DNA of 64,000 nt, from contig FMXS01000010.1 in NCBI GenBank assembly GCA_900104495.1, forward strand, positions 87,040-151,039. Reading direction: 5' to 3'. Position 1 is the stretch's first letter; each line of letters starts with the position of its first letter. The notes beneath the pieces are model-generated. The model was not told the DNA's origin, did no database searches, and saw only the letters and a list, made by a program, of their open reading frames with translations. Shown here in pieces: positions 43,501 through 54,151 of this stretch. This stretch comes from Ruminococcaceae bacterium FB2012 (GTDB taxonomy: Bacteria > Bacillota > Clostridia > Oscillospirales > Ruminococcaceae). The position numbers and the translations under genes were made by a program.

Positions 43501-46500
43501 AAATTGAACATTATCACATAGAATATTATAGCCCCTAACTGACGTAGCCAACCAGCCAAACAGACAGGCTGAATAATCAGAACGCATATCTACATCCTTA
43601 ATCTTAAAATTATGTACCTCAAATACCCCTCCTTCAGCATTAGCACATATACCAGCTGTATCCTGATATCCTTGCAAAGTATAACCTTCAACTAAACAAG
43701 TGTCTATCACTACTCCATTACCGGCTTTTGAACCACCCATTAAGCCGCCACAATTTCTGTGTTTAATAAAGCTAGTATTAAACAAACCATACATAATTGC
43801 ATTTGAGTTCTTATCACTTTTTACTGTTGAATTTGTTATAACTATCTTAGAAGACGAATTTGCATTTCCATCAGCTGCATCGCTTCCAATCAGTCCACCA
43901 ATTCTGTGACCATAAATGCTGATATTATAAATGTTGCAATTATTTATTCTAAGTGAATAACTGTTATTGCCTTGTACAGTGTTATTTCTGCCTATTATGC
44001 CGCCAGCAACAACATTTGTTTCTTTCTGACTGCAAGTGTAACCTTCAATATAACCGATACGAGAATTGATTGTTTCACCAAGCTGTCCTAAAACAATAGT
44101 ATCCAGTTCTATTGGACCATTGCCACTAACATTCTGTGAATATCCTATAATCCCCCCCGCACCATTTTCAAAATCAACAGCATTACTACTAGTATCGCTA
44201 CCCTTATACTCAATAAGAACAGTTGGATATTTGATTGTAACATTCTTGATAGCAAGATTACCCTGTTTAAAATACCCGATTATTCCTCCGGCATATCGTT
44301 TACTATGAACTGTAAATGCCTCCTGTGCATCAATATCAGATATAGACACCTGATGCGATGCTACGCTTTTATTTGAGAGCTGAAGATTCCCAAAGAAACC
44401 ACCAGCTGTTTCAAAGCCATTAACTGTAAGACCCGAAACGCCTATAGCTTCTACAGTAATACTGTCGTCACCGCCAAAACCTGCATATCCGGAAATGCCG
44501 CCGCAGTTTAGATATGCATCATTATGAATGTTCGCCTTAGTATATGTTGTCACGCCATTTGTTTTATCATGGAAGTAAACATAATAATCAATTTTACCTG
44601 TAATGTTTATGTCACTGATCTTATAATCTGATTCTTTAGTTCCCTGATCAGACCTGTTATGATGCAGCGTATTAAACAGACCGAAACCGCCCTGACTATT
44701 GCTAACAGGCAAATAATTATCCCAAGCAGCTTCATAATGCTGAAGTGACATGTTCATTGTAATGGTAACTTCACCGCCATTGCCATTATTACACTTGCCA
44801 TTGAACTTATGCAGGCTGATAGTTCTGTTTGTGAGATCTGATCTTTTAAACCCAATACATCCGATGCCTCTGAAACCATCAGGAAGAGTCCATGCCGTCT
44901 CGTTTCCGCCGAGATTGAAGTTGCATACGGTATTATTATTTGTCAGGGCAAGCACGCCATAGCTAGTTGTATCTTCGATAACATCTGTATAATTCTGAAC
45001 CAGGAAAGGAACACCTGTCGCCGCTTGATCCACAACTGCAAAATCAGTATAATCTGCAGGCTTACTATCATTTGCTGCATTGGTTCCAACAGCACTGTAA
45101 GCTGCACAGCGCATTCTGTGATATGTTCCACCATAGCTGTCACTTGCGCCAAGAGCCAAAGTGCTCGGATCACCAACCGTGGTACTGCTCTGCGTCAGCA
45201 AAGACATAACGAACAAAGCCTGTGCGTTAGGGATACTAACGTCAGTACTGTATGATGATGTACCTATTGAAGTATATGCTCCCGTAGAAAGCATAGCGAT
45301 ATCATTGTCTTTCGTTATATCAGCAATAGAATAGTTCTTGGTGCCGTTATGCATAGTTACATCGTCTTCCGATGTTACATATTCTGAGCCTTCTGTTACT
45401 GCATAACCATTTATAACTCGGCCAATGATCGGGTTGACATAAAGGTATTTTTGATTTGTAAGAGATATGTTCGAAAATTTACCAGATGGAACAGTAGAAA
45501 GACCCTGAGGTCTGCCCGTCATATTCTTAAATATAACTGCTCCATTAACAACAACCCCGATATACCCTCCTATAGGAATAAGCTGATAGTATTTACTAGT
45601 TGTATTATTTGTGCTTACACCAAGAGTTTTGGTCATGCCCGAGTAATCAACAGAAACTCCGTCAATTATGTTGTCCCCACCAAGAATATTAGCAATAAGA
45701 CCACCATAACTCGCACAATTTGGGAACTCGGCTATACTGTTCTGAATAAGTGAAACGTTTGCTGCAGGCTGTACATTTACTGTAAGATTCTTGATAACAC
45801 ATCCATAACTATTAACAATCAACGGAGATGCGCTTTTGTTTGTAATATAATAGCCACCACCATCAATAACTCCTCTGAAAACAGCGAAATTATTTTTATC
45901 AGTTCCAGATGTATTGATAGTTGAAAACTTGCTGATTCCCGGATATGTATTCGCGTCCAGATCAATATTGTCGCCAAGTTTATAGTAAGCTCCTGCAAGG
46001 TAGGTTCTTACCGTTTCTGCAGACAAAGATGTTTGACCAGTACAATTAAAAGTCGAACCATCATAAGTGTATTCATTATGATTTGTTTTTCCGACTTTAT
46101 CATCACACCAGTATACTAATCTTTCCGCAGCTGAAGGAAGAGTGATTTTCGTAGTGTCTGCGGTCAAATCTCCATTTATTATCTTAGCAATTGATTCAAG
46201 ATCACTACCACTCTTGATAATATAAGGGTCATTATAAGTTCCGCAGCCTTCAGCCTGAGTTGTTCTATGATTCACCTCTAACTGATGAGTAGTACCGTTT
46301 GCATCTGTATAAGGTGTATACACATACGGAAGGAAACTACTCTTAAATGTGGTATCATAATTACCGCTTGTATCTGCATTATTCGTAGGATTAGTATATC
46401 TGGCAGTAGCATCATTAGGTTCACCCATATAGATTCGTTCTATATTTGGATACTCACCCTCTGTTTTATAGCCAACTTCCTTTCCGTAGGTTACATAGTG

Positions 46501-49500
46501 ATTGGATGAAGTCCAGTCATCTGACCAAGTATAGGTATATTTTCCTGTAGAACCTGATTCAAACTCAAACTTGTCAAGTAAAGTTGCTTTTGTAAATATA
46601 GTCCGAGTTGTGCCGTATTTTTGATTAAGTTCAGTTGTATTACCTACATCTGCAGTTCTTCCATCAAGTTTTATTGATGTGAAGTTGAGCGTTATTCCTT
46701 TTGCAGTAGAGGAACCAACTTCACCAATAAGACTGCTGGCAGCTTTCGGATAATTATCATCGTCCGTTTGTATATGAGGGACTTTTGATGATACACTATA
46801 CTTATTATCATTAGTCTCACTCGTGGTCTCAATTTTAGTTGCTGTCAAATTAGCGTATTGAGTTATCTTATTAATAAGCAAAGGAGCATAGGTTTTTGAT
46901 TCGCCGGTTACATTAGGAATATCGTGAACATATATACCATCCAATTTAAGAGCTTGGATATTCACGGTTGCCTTTTTAGTATCTGATGAGCCCTCAACTT
47001 TACCGCAAATCAACGCACCACAGTATTTATCAGTCCGACCAATGTTGCCCTGCATTTTTAATGTAGATTTAACCGTAACAGTATTTCCGCTGTATACATT
47101 ACGGAACAACCCGCAATGCATGAGATAATGCTGTGTTGTAGAATTATTCTCCGAATCAAACAGCGAGGTTTTCTGAGAGTCATAATCCCCTCCATTCGCT
47201 GCTTCACTGTGTTCAAACTCATAATTTGTCAACTTCAACGTTGTACTGTTTACAGTTATTGTTTTCTCAACATCGACTGGATACCAACTATATCCGTTCA
47301 TATTATAGCAATAAATCGATGATGACCATGTCGTAGGGAAATGAGCTTTTATACTTTGGTGTGCATACTGATTCAGTCCCCAGTACATTAACTTATCCTG
47401 ATTAGCATTTTGTTCAGCCATCAAGTCAAGGTTATAATAATACCTAGTCCAGGGATTAGGTTTTGCACCAAGCGAAGTCTGCGCCTTGTAACTATTGCTT
47501 TCATTTTCGCCATCCATGACAAGACCATCTGCACTATCAGATATGTGTATAGACACTACACCGTTACCGTTTTTGAGAATATACTCATCCCCACTGGCAT
47601 CGGTTGCATGCCTTGTATCACCGTCATCTCTGTAATATGCGCTGTATGCAACCAGTTCATCAAAAACAGCAGCTGTTGAAAGTGTAGAGAGAGTTGAGCT
47701 GGAAATAGTATAGCAATCAGTTGCTGTCAGAACCAAGTAAATCGCCGAGGAGTTGCCATCTGTTTTATAATTTGTATTTGCAGAATACCAACCCTTATTG
47801 ATGATCATACCAAAGGATCTTGGGGTGTTGGCAGCGATCTCAATACCATCAATATTCAGCTTGTTTACAGTCCATTTACCCGTTCCGTTATAGACAAGGC
47901 CTGCCATATCCTTAACTGCGCCTGAAGCAGTTACTTTTGAGCCGCTATCTATAGTAACACTGGTATCTTCATCAACTATGCCGAAAACAACATCGGTATT
48001 CAGCCACTGATAACCAAGCATTCCACCCATCGATGTAGCCGCTCCGCCCTTTATTTCAAGCGAAGATGTGGTAACATTACTAAGTTCCAAGGTTCTGCTT
48101 TTAAATTTACTAGAATCAGTTTCAGAATACCCCTCAATCTTTGCAATTAACCCGCCAATCATCTGTTCGGTTTTTGCGGCTTTGTTTTCAACAGTACCGG
48201 ATACAGAAACCTCTCGTATAACCCAATACTGTTCTTCATTTTCTGTGTGGTAGATTTTTCCGGCAATGCCGCCTAAACAAGTCCCACTACTGTTATTCTC
48301 ACCGGATATTGAACCTGAGAAAATGCAGTTAGTAATCTCTACTTCAGACGTTCCCTCATCTTCAATTGCAGTCGGGTCGTTAATCTCGCCAATAAGTCCT
48401 CCGAGATATACATTTTCACTTCCGCCAAAATCAAATGTAGCACTTACATCAACTTTATAAACATTTACTTTTTCTTTAGCAACAGCCGCAACAGCACCAA
48501 CATATATACTGTTTGCCTTCGGTGAAACACTGCATGTTCCGTCAATATTTATTGCGTCATCATCAACAGAACCAAAAGAAGTATCATCCGTACCCTTTAA
48601 AATACCAAACAAACCATTGAATCTGTGATTATAGATTCTTCCATCACCGCTAATTCTGGTTGCAGCTTCTGATAAGTCACTCTCACCTCTATAACCATAC
48701 GGTTCACCTATTGCCAAGGAAACAGTATGTCCCGATGCACTAAAAGACCCATCAAAAACACAGTGTGTGTCAGATAAATTCAGACTCGAACCCGCATTAT
48801 TATCTCTGGTAAAGCCAGTTAATCCTGTTCCTGATAAAGAAATATCGTCCTCCAGAGTAATGTTATCAACACCAGCCCCAGAAGTAACTATACTGCCGCT
48901 ACTTATCTGTAAATTCAGTACAGTTACGGCAAAATCTGCAGTAGTACTTATGGTATTAGGTGAATCAGCGATTGAAATAGTGTGGGTAGTCTCATTAATT
49001 GTCAAAACTGTATTGCTGTCAAATTGCTCATATGTAAGATTATAGGTTATATCTTCATCGGTTTCTTGATCAGTATCATTTGAATCAAATCTGATAACTT
49101 CGCCCCATGCACCTATGTCATCAGCCTCTACAGCTTCGCTACGCTTTAATACCCAGCCGTTTTCTGCAAAAACAAGCGCACTGTCCCTATTTCCAACTAT
49201 CTGACCATACTTATATGCGTCACCGGTAGGTGCAACTGATTTTGCATTTGAGAGATCTGTAGTACCGGTCATTCTTAAAGAACCGTTTCCAAGATCGCCA
49301 ATTAGACCGCCGCCATAAAAAGTCCCATTCACTTTTATAGTTACATTATTGGCATCAACAAAGGATTTCTTGGCATATCCAATAAGTCCACCAAAAGTTA
49401 ATTTGTCTGCATTATATGCTTTATCAACTTTAAAGCCATCGAACTTGATATAGTTTGAAGTTGTGTCATCAGCAATACCTATAGCACCACCATAGACTAC

Positions 49501-50898
49501 TGCCTTGCCGGACTCATTTTTGGTTTCAGTAGTAACGCCGCCAATCGTCAATGTGTTCGAAAGGGATGTATTCGTGTACTTTCCAATAAGACCACCATAA
49601 GAAGTAGCTTCACCGCTTGCATGTTTGGATTTAACAGTCGTGTCTGTATCAATAGTAAAACTATGATCACAAACAAATTCTCCAAAAAGGCCGCCAATAT
49701 TGGCTTTAGCAGAACAATTTACTTGTCCATCAATATTATATTTTGTTAAATCAATAGTATTAACATCTGATTTGGGTTTATAGTAGCCATAAATTCCGCC
49801 TACCCCTATAGTTCCTGACATATATTGTTTGACAATATATGTATCATCAGAAAAGTTGACAGTAGCACTGTTTATTTTACCAACAAGACCGCCAGCATAT
49901 CCACTCTTTGCAGTCTCAATAGCAGTATAATCCTCCTGAATATTAGTTCCGGTATAGTTAAACGTCGCCCCGGATTCCATTTCGCCAACAAGGCCGCCAA
50001 CATTGCCGGATGATGTTCCAATTTTGCTGATATTTCTAATTGTGCCGCCTTCAGATGCTCCAATAGAGAAATTCAGAGTTGCGTTCTGCTTAATCAAGCC
50101 ACAAGCTAATCCAAGATTAGATTTTGACTTCAACTCTACAGAACCAGTGTCCCCAGTCTGCTGATCCATAGTAACATTCAGTGTAAGCTGGGTGCTGGCA
50201 GCCATTGTCCCTATCATTCCGCCAAAAGGCGCAAGAGTACCGTCAAGCAACTCATCGTCAGTTGCAGATGGCTTTACAACAGAAACATTCCAAGTCGCCT
50301 TAGGCTTACTTGGATTCTCCGAATCAATCATTACATTTTCTGCAATCAATGGTGTTGTATCAATAATCGATTCACCACTGGGTATTTTAAAGCCATAAAA
50401 TCGGGCTATCTTTAATGTATCTCCATTATTAAGAACAGCTGTATCAGTAACATAACTAAACAGCGGAGCATCAAGATTAAGAACAATATCCTTATTAGCC
50501 TCTATTTCGATAGAACCGGCGAATGGCTTTGTACTTGTTCCAAGCCCTTTAAAGCCTCTTTCATAATAAGCAGTTCCACCGCTCGATGTTTTAATGGTGA
50601 TTTTATCATTTTGATGATAACCCGGATATGTACTATAGCTTTGAGAGTATTTATAGAACTCATCAATTGTAAGGGAAATCATATTGTCTGAATCATGTAA
50701 AAACTCATAATTATCCGGTGGTGTATCATCATCTGCTGCAGAGGCAGAAATGGAAAACAAGTCAAAGAAAACAGAATCATTTCCTATATCAGCAATAGGA
50801 AATGTTCCCAAAGCCATAACAAACGCAGTCAATCCGCTGACAATTCGTTTTGTGGTTTTCCTTTTCAATATCTTAATTATATTATTTTTCATACGCAT
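40531..50898 (-). CDS. Giant secreted GLUG-repeat surface protein
   Basis: About 3,455 residues from the ATG at 50898 (AGGAG 4 bases upstream; another ATG follows two codons later). The signal peptide is a long basic start plus IVSGLTAFVMALGTFPIADI, with a likely cut near SASAAD. About 22 GG-x-x-G motifs (for example VGGLVGEM, AGGIIGYF, IGGLIGSD) are spread over residues 220-2350 in beta-helix-like repeats, as in GLUG-type adhesins. The last 900 residues lack GLUG motifs and contain Ig-like or DUF11-like segments (DPGEYIEFNLTLTCKNDGGY). No sortase motif or C-terminal helix is seen, so it may be held by partner proteins. Last gene of a four-gene operon. Confidence 0.9.
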   Translation of the reverse strand: MRMKNNIIKILKRKTTKRIVSGLTAFVMALGTFPIADIGNDSVFFDLFSISASAADDDTPPDNYEFLHDSDNMISLTIDEFYKYSQSYSTYPGYHQNDKITIKTSSGGTAYYERGFKGLGTSTKPFAGSIEIEANKDIVLNLDAPLFSYVTDTAVLNNGDTLKIARFYGFKIPSGESIIDTTPLIAENVMIDSENPSKPKATWNVSVVKPSATDDELLDGTLAPFGGMIGTMAASTQLTLNVTMDQQTGDTGSVELKSKSNLGLACGLIKQNATLNFSIGASEGGTIRNISKIGTSSGNVGGLVGEMESGATFNYTGTNIQEDYTAIETAKSGYAGGLVGKINSATVNFSDDTYIVKQYMSGTIGVGGIYGYYKPKSDVNTIDLTKYNIDGQVNCSAKANIGGLFGEFVCDHSFTIDTDTTVKSKHASGEATSYGGLIGKYTNTSLSNTLTIGGVTTETKNESGKAVVYGGAIGIADDTTSNYIKFDGFKVDKAYNADKLTFGGLIGYAKKSFVDANNVTIKVNGTFYGGGLIGDLGNGSLRMTGTTDLSNAKSVAPTGDAYKYGQIVGNRDSALVFAENGWVLKRSEAVEADDIGAWGEVIRFDSNDTDQETDEDITYNLTYEQFDSNTVLTINETTHTISIADSPNTISTTADFAVTVLNLQISSGSIVTSGAGVDNITLEDDISLSGTGLTGFTRDNNAGSSLNLSDTHCVFDGSFSASGHTVSLAIGEPYGYRGESDLSEAATRISGDGRIYNHRFNGLFGILKGTDDTSFGSVDDDAINIDGTCSVSPKANSIYVGAVAAVAKEKVNVYKVDVSATFDFGGSENVYLGGLIGEINDPTAIEDEGTSEVEITNCIFSGSISGENNSSGTCLGGIAGKIYHTENEEQYWVIREVSVSGTVENKAAKTEQMIGGLIAKIEGYSETDSSKFKSRTLELSNVTTSSLEIKGGAATSMGGMLGYQWLNTDVVFGIVDEDTSVTIDSGSKVTASGAVKDMAGLVYNGTGKWTVNKLNIDGIEIAANTPRSFGMIINKGWYSANTNYKTDGNSSAIYLVLTATDCYTISSSTLSTLSTAAVFDELVAYSAYYRDDGDTRHATDASGDEYILKNGNGVVSIHISDSADGLVMDGENESNSYKAQTSLGAKPNPWTRYYYNLDLMAEQNANQDKLMYWGLNQYAHQSIKAHFPTTWSSSIYCYNMNGYSWYPVDVEKTITVNSTTLKLTNYEFEHSEAANGGDYDSQKTSLFDSENNSTTQHYLMHCGLFRNVYSGNTVTVKSTLKMQGNIGRTDKYCGALICGKVEGSSDTKKATVNIQALKLDGIYVHDIPNVTGESKTYAPLLINKITQYANLTATKIETTSETNDNKYSVSSKVPHIQTDDDNYPKAASSLIGEVGSSTAKGITLNFTSIKLDGRTADVGNTTELNQKYGTTRTIFTKATLLDKFEFESGSTGKYTYTWSDDWTSSNHYVTYGKEVGYKTEGEYPNIERIYMGEPNDATARYTNPTNNADTSGNYDTTFKSSFLPYVYTPYTDANGTTHQLEVNHRTTQAEGCGTYNDPYIIKSGSDLESIAKIINGDLTADTTKITLPSAAERLVYWCDDKVGKTNHNEYTYDGSTFNCTGQTSLSAETVRTYLAGAYYKLGDNIDLDANTYPGISKFSTINTSGTDKNNFAVFRGVIDGGGYYITNKSASPLIVNSYGCVIKNLTVNVQPAANVSLIQNSIAEFPNCASYGGLIANILGGDNIIDGVSVDYSGMTKTLGVSTNNTTSKYYQLIPIGGYIGVVVNGAVIFKNMTGRPQGLSTVPSGKFSNISLTNQKYLYVNPIIGRVINGYAVTEGSEYVTSEDDVTMHNGTKNYSIADITKDNDIAMLSTGAYTSIGTSSYSTDVSIPNAQALFVMSLLTQSSTTVGDPSTLALGASDSYGGTYHRMRCAAYSAVGTNAANDSKPADYTDFAVVDQAATGVPFLVQNYTDVIEDTTSYGVLALTNNNTVCNFNLGGNETAWTLPDGFRGIGCIGFKRSDLTNRTISLHKFNGKCNNGNGGEVTITMNMSLQHYEAAWDNYLPVSNSQGGFGLFNTLHHNRSDQGTKESDYKISDINITGKIDYYVYFHDKTNGVTTYTKANIHNDAYLNCGGISGYAGFGGDDSITVEAIGVSGLTVNGFETAGGFFGNLQLSNKSVASHQVSISDIDAQEAFTVHSKRYAGGIIGYFKQGNLAIKNVTIKYPTVLIEYKGSDTSSNAVDFENGAGGIIGYSQNVSGNGPIELDTIVLGQLGETINSRIGYIEGYTCSQKETNVVAGGIIGRNNTVQGNNSYSLRINNCNIYNISIYGHRIGGLIGSDAADGNANSSSKIVITNSTVKSDKNSNAIMYGLFNTSFIKHRNCGGLMGGSKAGNGVVIDTCLVEGYTLQGYQDTAGICANAEGGVFEVHNFKIKDVDMRSDYSACLFGWLATSVRGYNILCDNVQFQDRNGGTTYVSTQHGYLVSKNSPSGNDKNIRIAGLSIQNATPKSSEYFIPPRLSGTNEYDRNSGYIIFADYNGSASISNNIFSDINNSANVKDYNNQDVTDNNPYVTSSPKLFIGDDQFLTGDAVSSTTYIGSAFEQIILDKQDAQKSQNAAQSYQKAPAVNTSLLNDVTDHLKPSKEEFGTAFPYNFPLLEVEDSDRTKVTNYINYYLRNLTNTNYDFSLASNNSAIKDIFKVTLHSCVYDKTTRTFTVDPAENSGSLKHYAGAFQMEPGSIDNADPTTPQFTLMDVQFYDPADKTKIAYHLYVPIYVKKEINYKFNAQIASGTNYYEDAYTGITSKTLFENLGNSVTLRIEYTYDRTTTEWADAINGGENVLDGSNYFKELKLSMNSNGWAPDSRLVLVDANNNDKHYYMDSSIATADANGIYHIPFDSFTANGASGGTAYKPVAMSSLLEYTITATNNGPLVVTTDASKATVKSPDGNTMYMPRPDGNSAQGYTATVTNVNPEVYYLSFFTNKNSGNDKVYHYEINSVERFEQHSTDNENWKPNKIIRSYNVPVHLIIGNLYTNNNLELSVTPRVPSTYEMTKNNNVLTITMTSHISLTQAAKDEKIPQNLAQNLNSTIYQTFLMNYDMMEKDALTSKIGVNTSAIQSVTITDYKIYYGLTVPTEEADLEANPGEDVSSIASDPEDLMNSNYIELRNNKDLNEYLRNSTSGHDNAATIQVTFAIEYAEKNLSKQFPERKDESDSSIGSLVRGFSNISSVAESGAYSAISLPASDTHRYYTKNISSANLTYNVEKTMNSPNGQYSSLGINPFDEQTAKVVTNKGHIDSTAIYSYIDIVDPGEYIEFNLTLTCKNDGGYDKIPLVISDYLNDLTIKANNTTLYSQGSSSDTSVLKAFTSSDGKTITLRAHKSQLKEIADKIYTIDISYDVLTGEANGFGSTKAYSNYKVALTADIYDAIDTSVSPDNPTHASDHIIYTNSKLQYNMIS

Positions 50899-50950
50899 CA
50901 AACTCCTGAAGTATGAAACAAACATATGTTAAAATGTTCTTCAATTGTTT

Positions 50951-52027
50951 TTATGATTCAGAATCAGTCGGTATATTTATCTTTAAATATATCCCGCTTG
51001 ATACCGTGTCACTTATAAAATTCCATGAGGAGCTTATCTCTCCGTTAACTTTATAAAGCTGAATATCATATCTGTTTCTGTATTCTTTTGTTGAACTGTA
51101 TGAATCAGCATTTATCACAAGCTTATCCCATCCGGTTGTAGTTCCTCCGCCTTGCGTGTATGCCACTTCACCGGACACAAAAGGAAATGCGCCATTGGGT
51201 TCGTAAAAATCTTTGTTTAAAGCAATCTTAGTTGGATCCCATTCAATTTGAATAGTTTCACTACCTGTACCCGTCAACACAAGGTTATAAGCATCATATG
51301 CAGATGGAAGCGCCGATGAATTAAGTCGTTGTTCATTGATGTAGTATTTCCACCCTGTTGAAGAAGATCCCTGCTCTTCCTTTAAACCAATCGCAGCTGC
51401 AAGAGGCTTAAGGTCTGGAAAATCCGATGTTGGAGTAGCCTTGATCATAACACGCTTATTTGCATCATTTTTTAAATTCCAAGTTTTTGAAAACTTGATC
51501 GTATATTTGTTCTGTGATCTTGCGTTTGTTGCAAGTGTTTCAACCTGACTGCTGGAATACTCATAAGACGAGCTGCTGCTATTGAATGTCACCAGAGCAG
51601 AAGAACTATCGTTTTTTACTACCTGGATATATTTACCTGCTTCCAAACTACTGATGGTATTGCCTTGATTATCTACAACAGAAATATCAAGATCATATTC
51701 TATCGTCCTTTTATAGTAATCTCCGCTTCCGTCTATATCGTAATTCCATACGAAAACATCCACATCATATGTAGTTGCAACAGCATTTTCGTCGAGCTGT
51801 CCAACATAATAAGGCTGATAAGAAATCTTGTTATTATCAATCAAGGTCAGGAGATTTGAAGAAAACATTGAATCACTTGAATCATCAAACAAGGTAACTC
51901 TTTTTATATAATTATTTGTTCCGGGATATTCGGCATATGCAATTATAGAACACAATGCCAAAGATACAGAAACTATCCAAACAAGAAGCCACTGTCTTTT
52001 AATGAATTTTATTATTCTGTTTTTCAT
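50951..52027 (-). CDS. Membrane-anchored secreted protein of the surface operon (type 3)
   Basis: A 358-residue protein with an N-terminal helix (WLLVWIVSVSLALCSIIAYA, residues 13-32) and an extracellular Ser/Asn/Tyr-rich beta domain. No cleavage site is obvious, so it may stay anchored. AAAGGAG lies 9 bases before the ATG. Related to the relic at 61738 (LKTHWIMVWLIAAVLTSSII, VFAEYMAERN). It likely forms part of a surface fibre or anchors the giant protein. Confidence 0.8.
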   Translation of the reverse strand: MKNRIIKFIKRQWLLVWIVSVSLALCSIIAYAEYPGTNNYIKRVTLFDDSSDSMFSSNLLTLIDNNKISYQPYYVGQLDENAVATTYDVDVFVWNYDIDGSGDYYKRTIEYDLDISVVDNQGNTISSLEAGKYIQVVKNDSSSALVTFNSSSSSYEYSSSQVETLATNARSQNKYTIKFSKTWNLKNDANKRVMIKATPTSDFPDLKPLAAAIGLKEEQGSSSTGWKYYINEQRLNSSALPSAYDAYNLVLTGTGSETIQIEWDPTKIALNKDFYEPNGAFPFVSGEVAYTQGGGTTTGWDKLVINADSYSSTKEYRNRYDIQLYKVNGEISSSWNFISDTVSSGIYLKINIPTDSES

Positions 52028-52068
52028 ATTCAGTCGCTCCTTTCTCTTGATAGTAAACTCCTGTATTT

Positions 52069-52914
52069 TTATCTCGATGCTGTTATATAAATCATATCTG
52101 TTTCTTTATCTTCAAACGTTCTGTTTGTTCTGTTTTCCCATGTTACTTCAATAATGTAATAATCGCAGAATTTTTTATTTGAATCCCATGTAACGGATAT
52201 TGAATCGGATTGCCAGTACGATGGAATATCGTCACTTTGAACATTGGTTAGTTTCACATCATTCACCTTATAATTTTCATCATAAAATGAATCATTATCT
52301 TTAGCCTGCATAGGATCACTTGTTACATTGTTTTTATATTTTCCGCTCAATGCTGTTGCCGATTTTACGTAATATTTTGAACCGGTTTCACTATACATAT
52401 CATCAGATACTTGAATTGTATTCTCTGTATGACTGTTAGCATGCATTGAATAGGGAACTATATCTGCATTAGTGGTGCCGGAAGGAATACTTGCCTCATC
52501 ATTGTACTGAGTTGCAGGATAAATTGTATAAGTGAATTGGTTGTTATTTGTATGAGCCATCTGGAGTTTATAGCTCTTTGTGTTTGATCCTGAAACAGAA
52601 AAAACATATAATTGTCTTGTTACAGGAATCAGCTTTCCATCATCATCATGAACTAATCCTCCGGTTACCGGGTCCGTTTTATAGGGGCTGACAGCGTTCA
52701 TGTTGAAATACAATCGATCCTCTCGTTGAGCTGCATTGAGATACAACGAATTAGGAAACTCAACCTTATACATTTCTGCTGTCTTTCTCTGCATATAAAA
52801 CCATGCAAAAACCGGAACAGAACATAATAACACCACTGTCAGAACAACAGCTGTTATCAAGGCTGCTCTTTTCTTTATTGGCATATTTTTTATTTTTTTC
52901 ATTAAAGCTTTCAT
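52069..52914 (-). CDS. AWF-motif secreted protein of the surface operon (type 2)
   Basis: A 281-residue protein: basic start, helix AALITAVVLTVVLLCSVPVF, then AWFYMQRKTAEMYKVEF. The AWF motif right after the helix resembles TasA/CalY-like fibre proteins, whose maturation needs a SipW-type peptidase. The rest is beta-rich. Its C-terminus (TWENRTNRTFEDKETDMIYI) matches the relic at 61098-61688. AGGAG lies 8 bases before the ATG. Family by architecture only; overall similarity to TasA is weak. Confidence 0.8.
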   Translation of the reverse strand: MKALMKKIKNMPIKKRAALITAVVLTVVLLCSVPVFAWFYMQRKTAEMYKVEFPNSLYLNAAQREDRLYFNMNAVSPYKTDPVTGGLVHDDDGKLIPVTRQLYVFSVSGSNTKSYKLQMAHTNNNQFTYTIYPATQYNDEASIPSGTTNADIVPYSMHANSHTENTIQVSDDMYSETGSKYYVKSATALSGKYKNNVTSDPMQAKDNDSFYDENYKVNDVKLTNVQSDDIPSYWQSDSISVTWDSNKKFCDYYIIEVTWENRTNRTFEDKETDMIYITASR

Positions 52915-52934
52915 ATGCCACGCTCCTAAAACAC

Positions 52935-54077
52935 TCAGTTGGGCATCCCAACGTTTATATCAACTATAAAATAGCTCAGACTTGATCCAATCAAAAAATC
53001 CGCATCATTATAGCCATCACTCAATTTCTTAAAACTCGTTTTATCTGATGCATTATTTGCATCATCTATGATAGCATCAGTAATTTCGGAATAATTAGTA
53101 AAAACAAGGTTTTTATTGTCCTTTAAATACTGTATAACTTTGCCTTTATCTGTATTTGAAATATCCGAGGTACCATTAGCAACATCCTTGACGATTGGAT
53201 AATCACTTCTGTATCCTGTAGTATTATTTCTTAATGCTATCTGACCTAAAGTGTTCGTCCACATCCAGTATACAGTCACCTTTTGTGGAACATTTTTTCT
53301 TGCGTTTATAAACGTCTTATCTAAAGTCCTAGTGGTTATCGGTTTCTCGTAATAATACCGTTGATCCTCCAGAGTATTTTCATCAGTATCGCCCTCTTCT
53401 TCGAAGAACATTATGTGTCCTTTAAGATAATTCTCTGCGGATTTATACTGGTCAATAACTGATTGTTCCAATCCTGAATTAGCAACCGTTAGCTCTGAAA
53501 CACGCTTTATTGTAGTATTTGTTTCGCCAAGTTCCCTAAAGCCTATTACATCGAGATTGATTCGAACTGTCAGATCCCCATCTTGCTTTGGTACAACATA
53601 GAACTCAATTATGCCACTACTACCGGGGCCAAAATCTGTTTCATCAACAGCAGATGGTGTATACCTTATCTTAATTTGATTTTCACTGCTATCAGTTAAA
53701 TAATATCCTGAAATAATTTCATCATCGCCATACGTGTATGTGTTGTCTGCTTTTATGAACTCGGTGTCATTTCTCACAGTCGAACCCTTAACGGCAATTT
53801 CAAATGGCATTGTTGCTGTTCTGATAGCCATACTTCCCGCCGAGACCTCGCGGTTCATGGAAAACCAAGCTATTGTAGTGAAAACCAAAATCAGCACGGT
53901 CAGCGTCAGCATCGCACCAAGCTTTATAAGGGTTTTCTTGCGCTTCTTTTTTTCTTCTTCCAAATTGGCGACCTGAGCCTCGGCATGCGCTTCTGCGGCT
54001 TCCATAAGCTCGTCGTCTATGTCTTGCTTTGCAAGTTCACCTGTCTGGATCAGATCGTTTATTTCCTTTTCGCTCAC
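52935..54077 (-). CDS. AWF-motif secreted protein of the surface operon (type 1)
   Basis: A 380-residue protein, first gene of the operon. The start is taken as GTG (54077) with GAGGTGA upstream, because this arrangement is conserved in the truncated copy at 31827; the longer frame from 54113 is not needed. An 80-residue acidic/basic cytoplasmic part (EKEINDLIQTGELAKQ) precedes helix LIKLGAMLTLTVLILVFTTI, then AWFSMNREVSAGSM and a beta-rich extracellular part. A long cytoplasmic domain before the helix is unusual for TasA-like proteins. Likely fibre subunit or anchor. Confidence 0.82.
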   Translation of the reverse strand: MSEKEINDLIQTGELAKQDIDDELMEAAEAHAEAQVANLEEEKKKRKKTLIKLGAMLTLTVLILVFTTIAWFSMNREVSAGSMAIRTATMPFEIAVKGSTVRNDTEFIKADNTYTYGDDEIISGYYLTDSSENQIKIRYTPSAVDETDFGPGSSGIIEFYVVPKQDGDLTVRINLDVIGFRELGETNTTIKRVSELTVANSGLEQSVIDQYKSAENYLKGHIMFFEEEGDTDENTLEDQRYYYEKPITTRTLDKTFINARKNVPQKVTVYWMWTNTLGQIALRNNTTGYRSDYPIVKDVANGTSDISNTDKGKVIQYLKDNKNLVFTNYSEITDAIIDDANNASDKTSFKKLSDGYNDADFLIGSSLSYFIVDINVGMPN

Positions 54078-54151
54078 CGTGCTCACCTCGCTTTTACTGG
54101 GTATTTCTGTCAAAAGGGTAGACTTATCCTATCATATATTTACTCTATTTT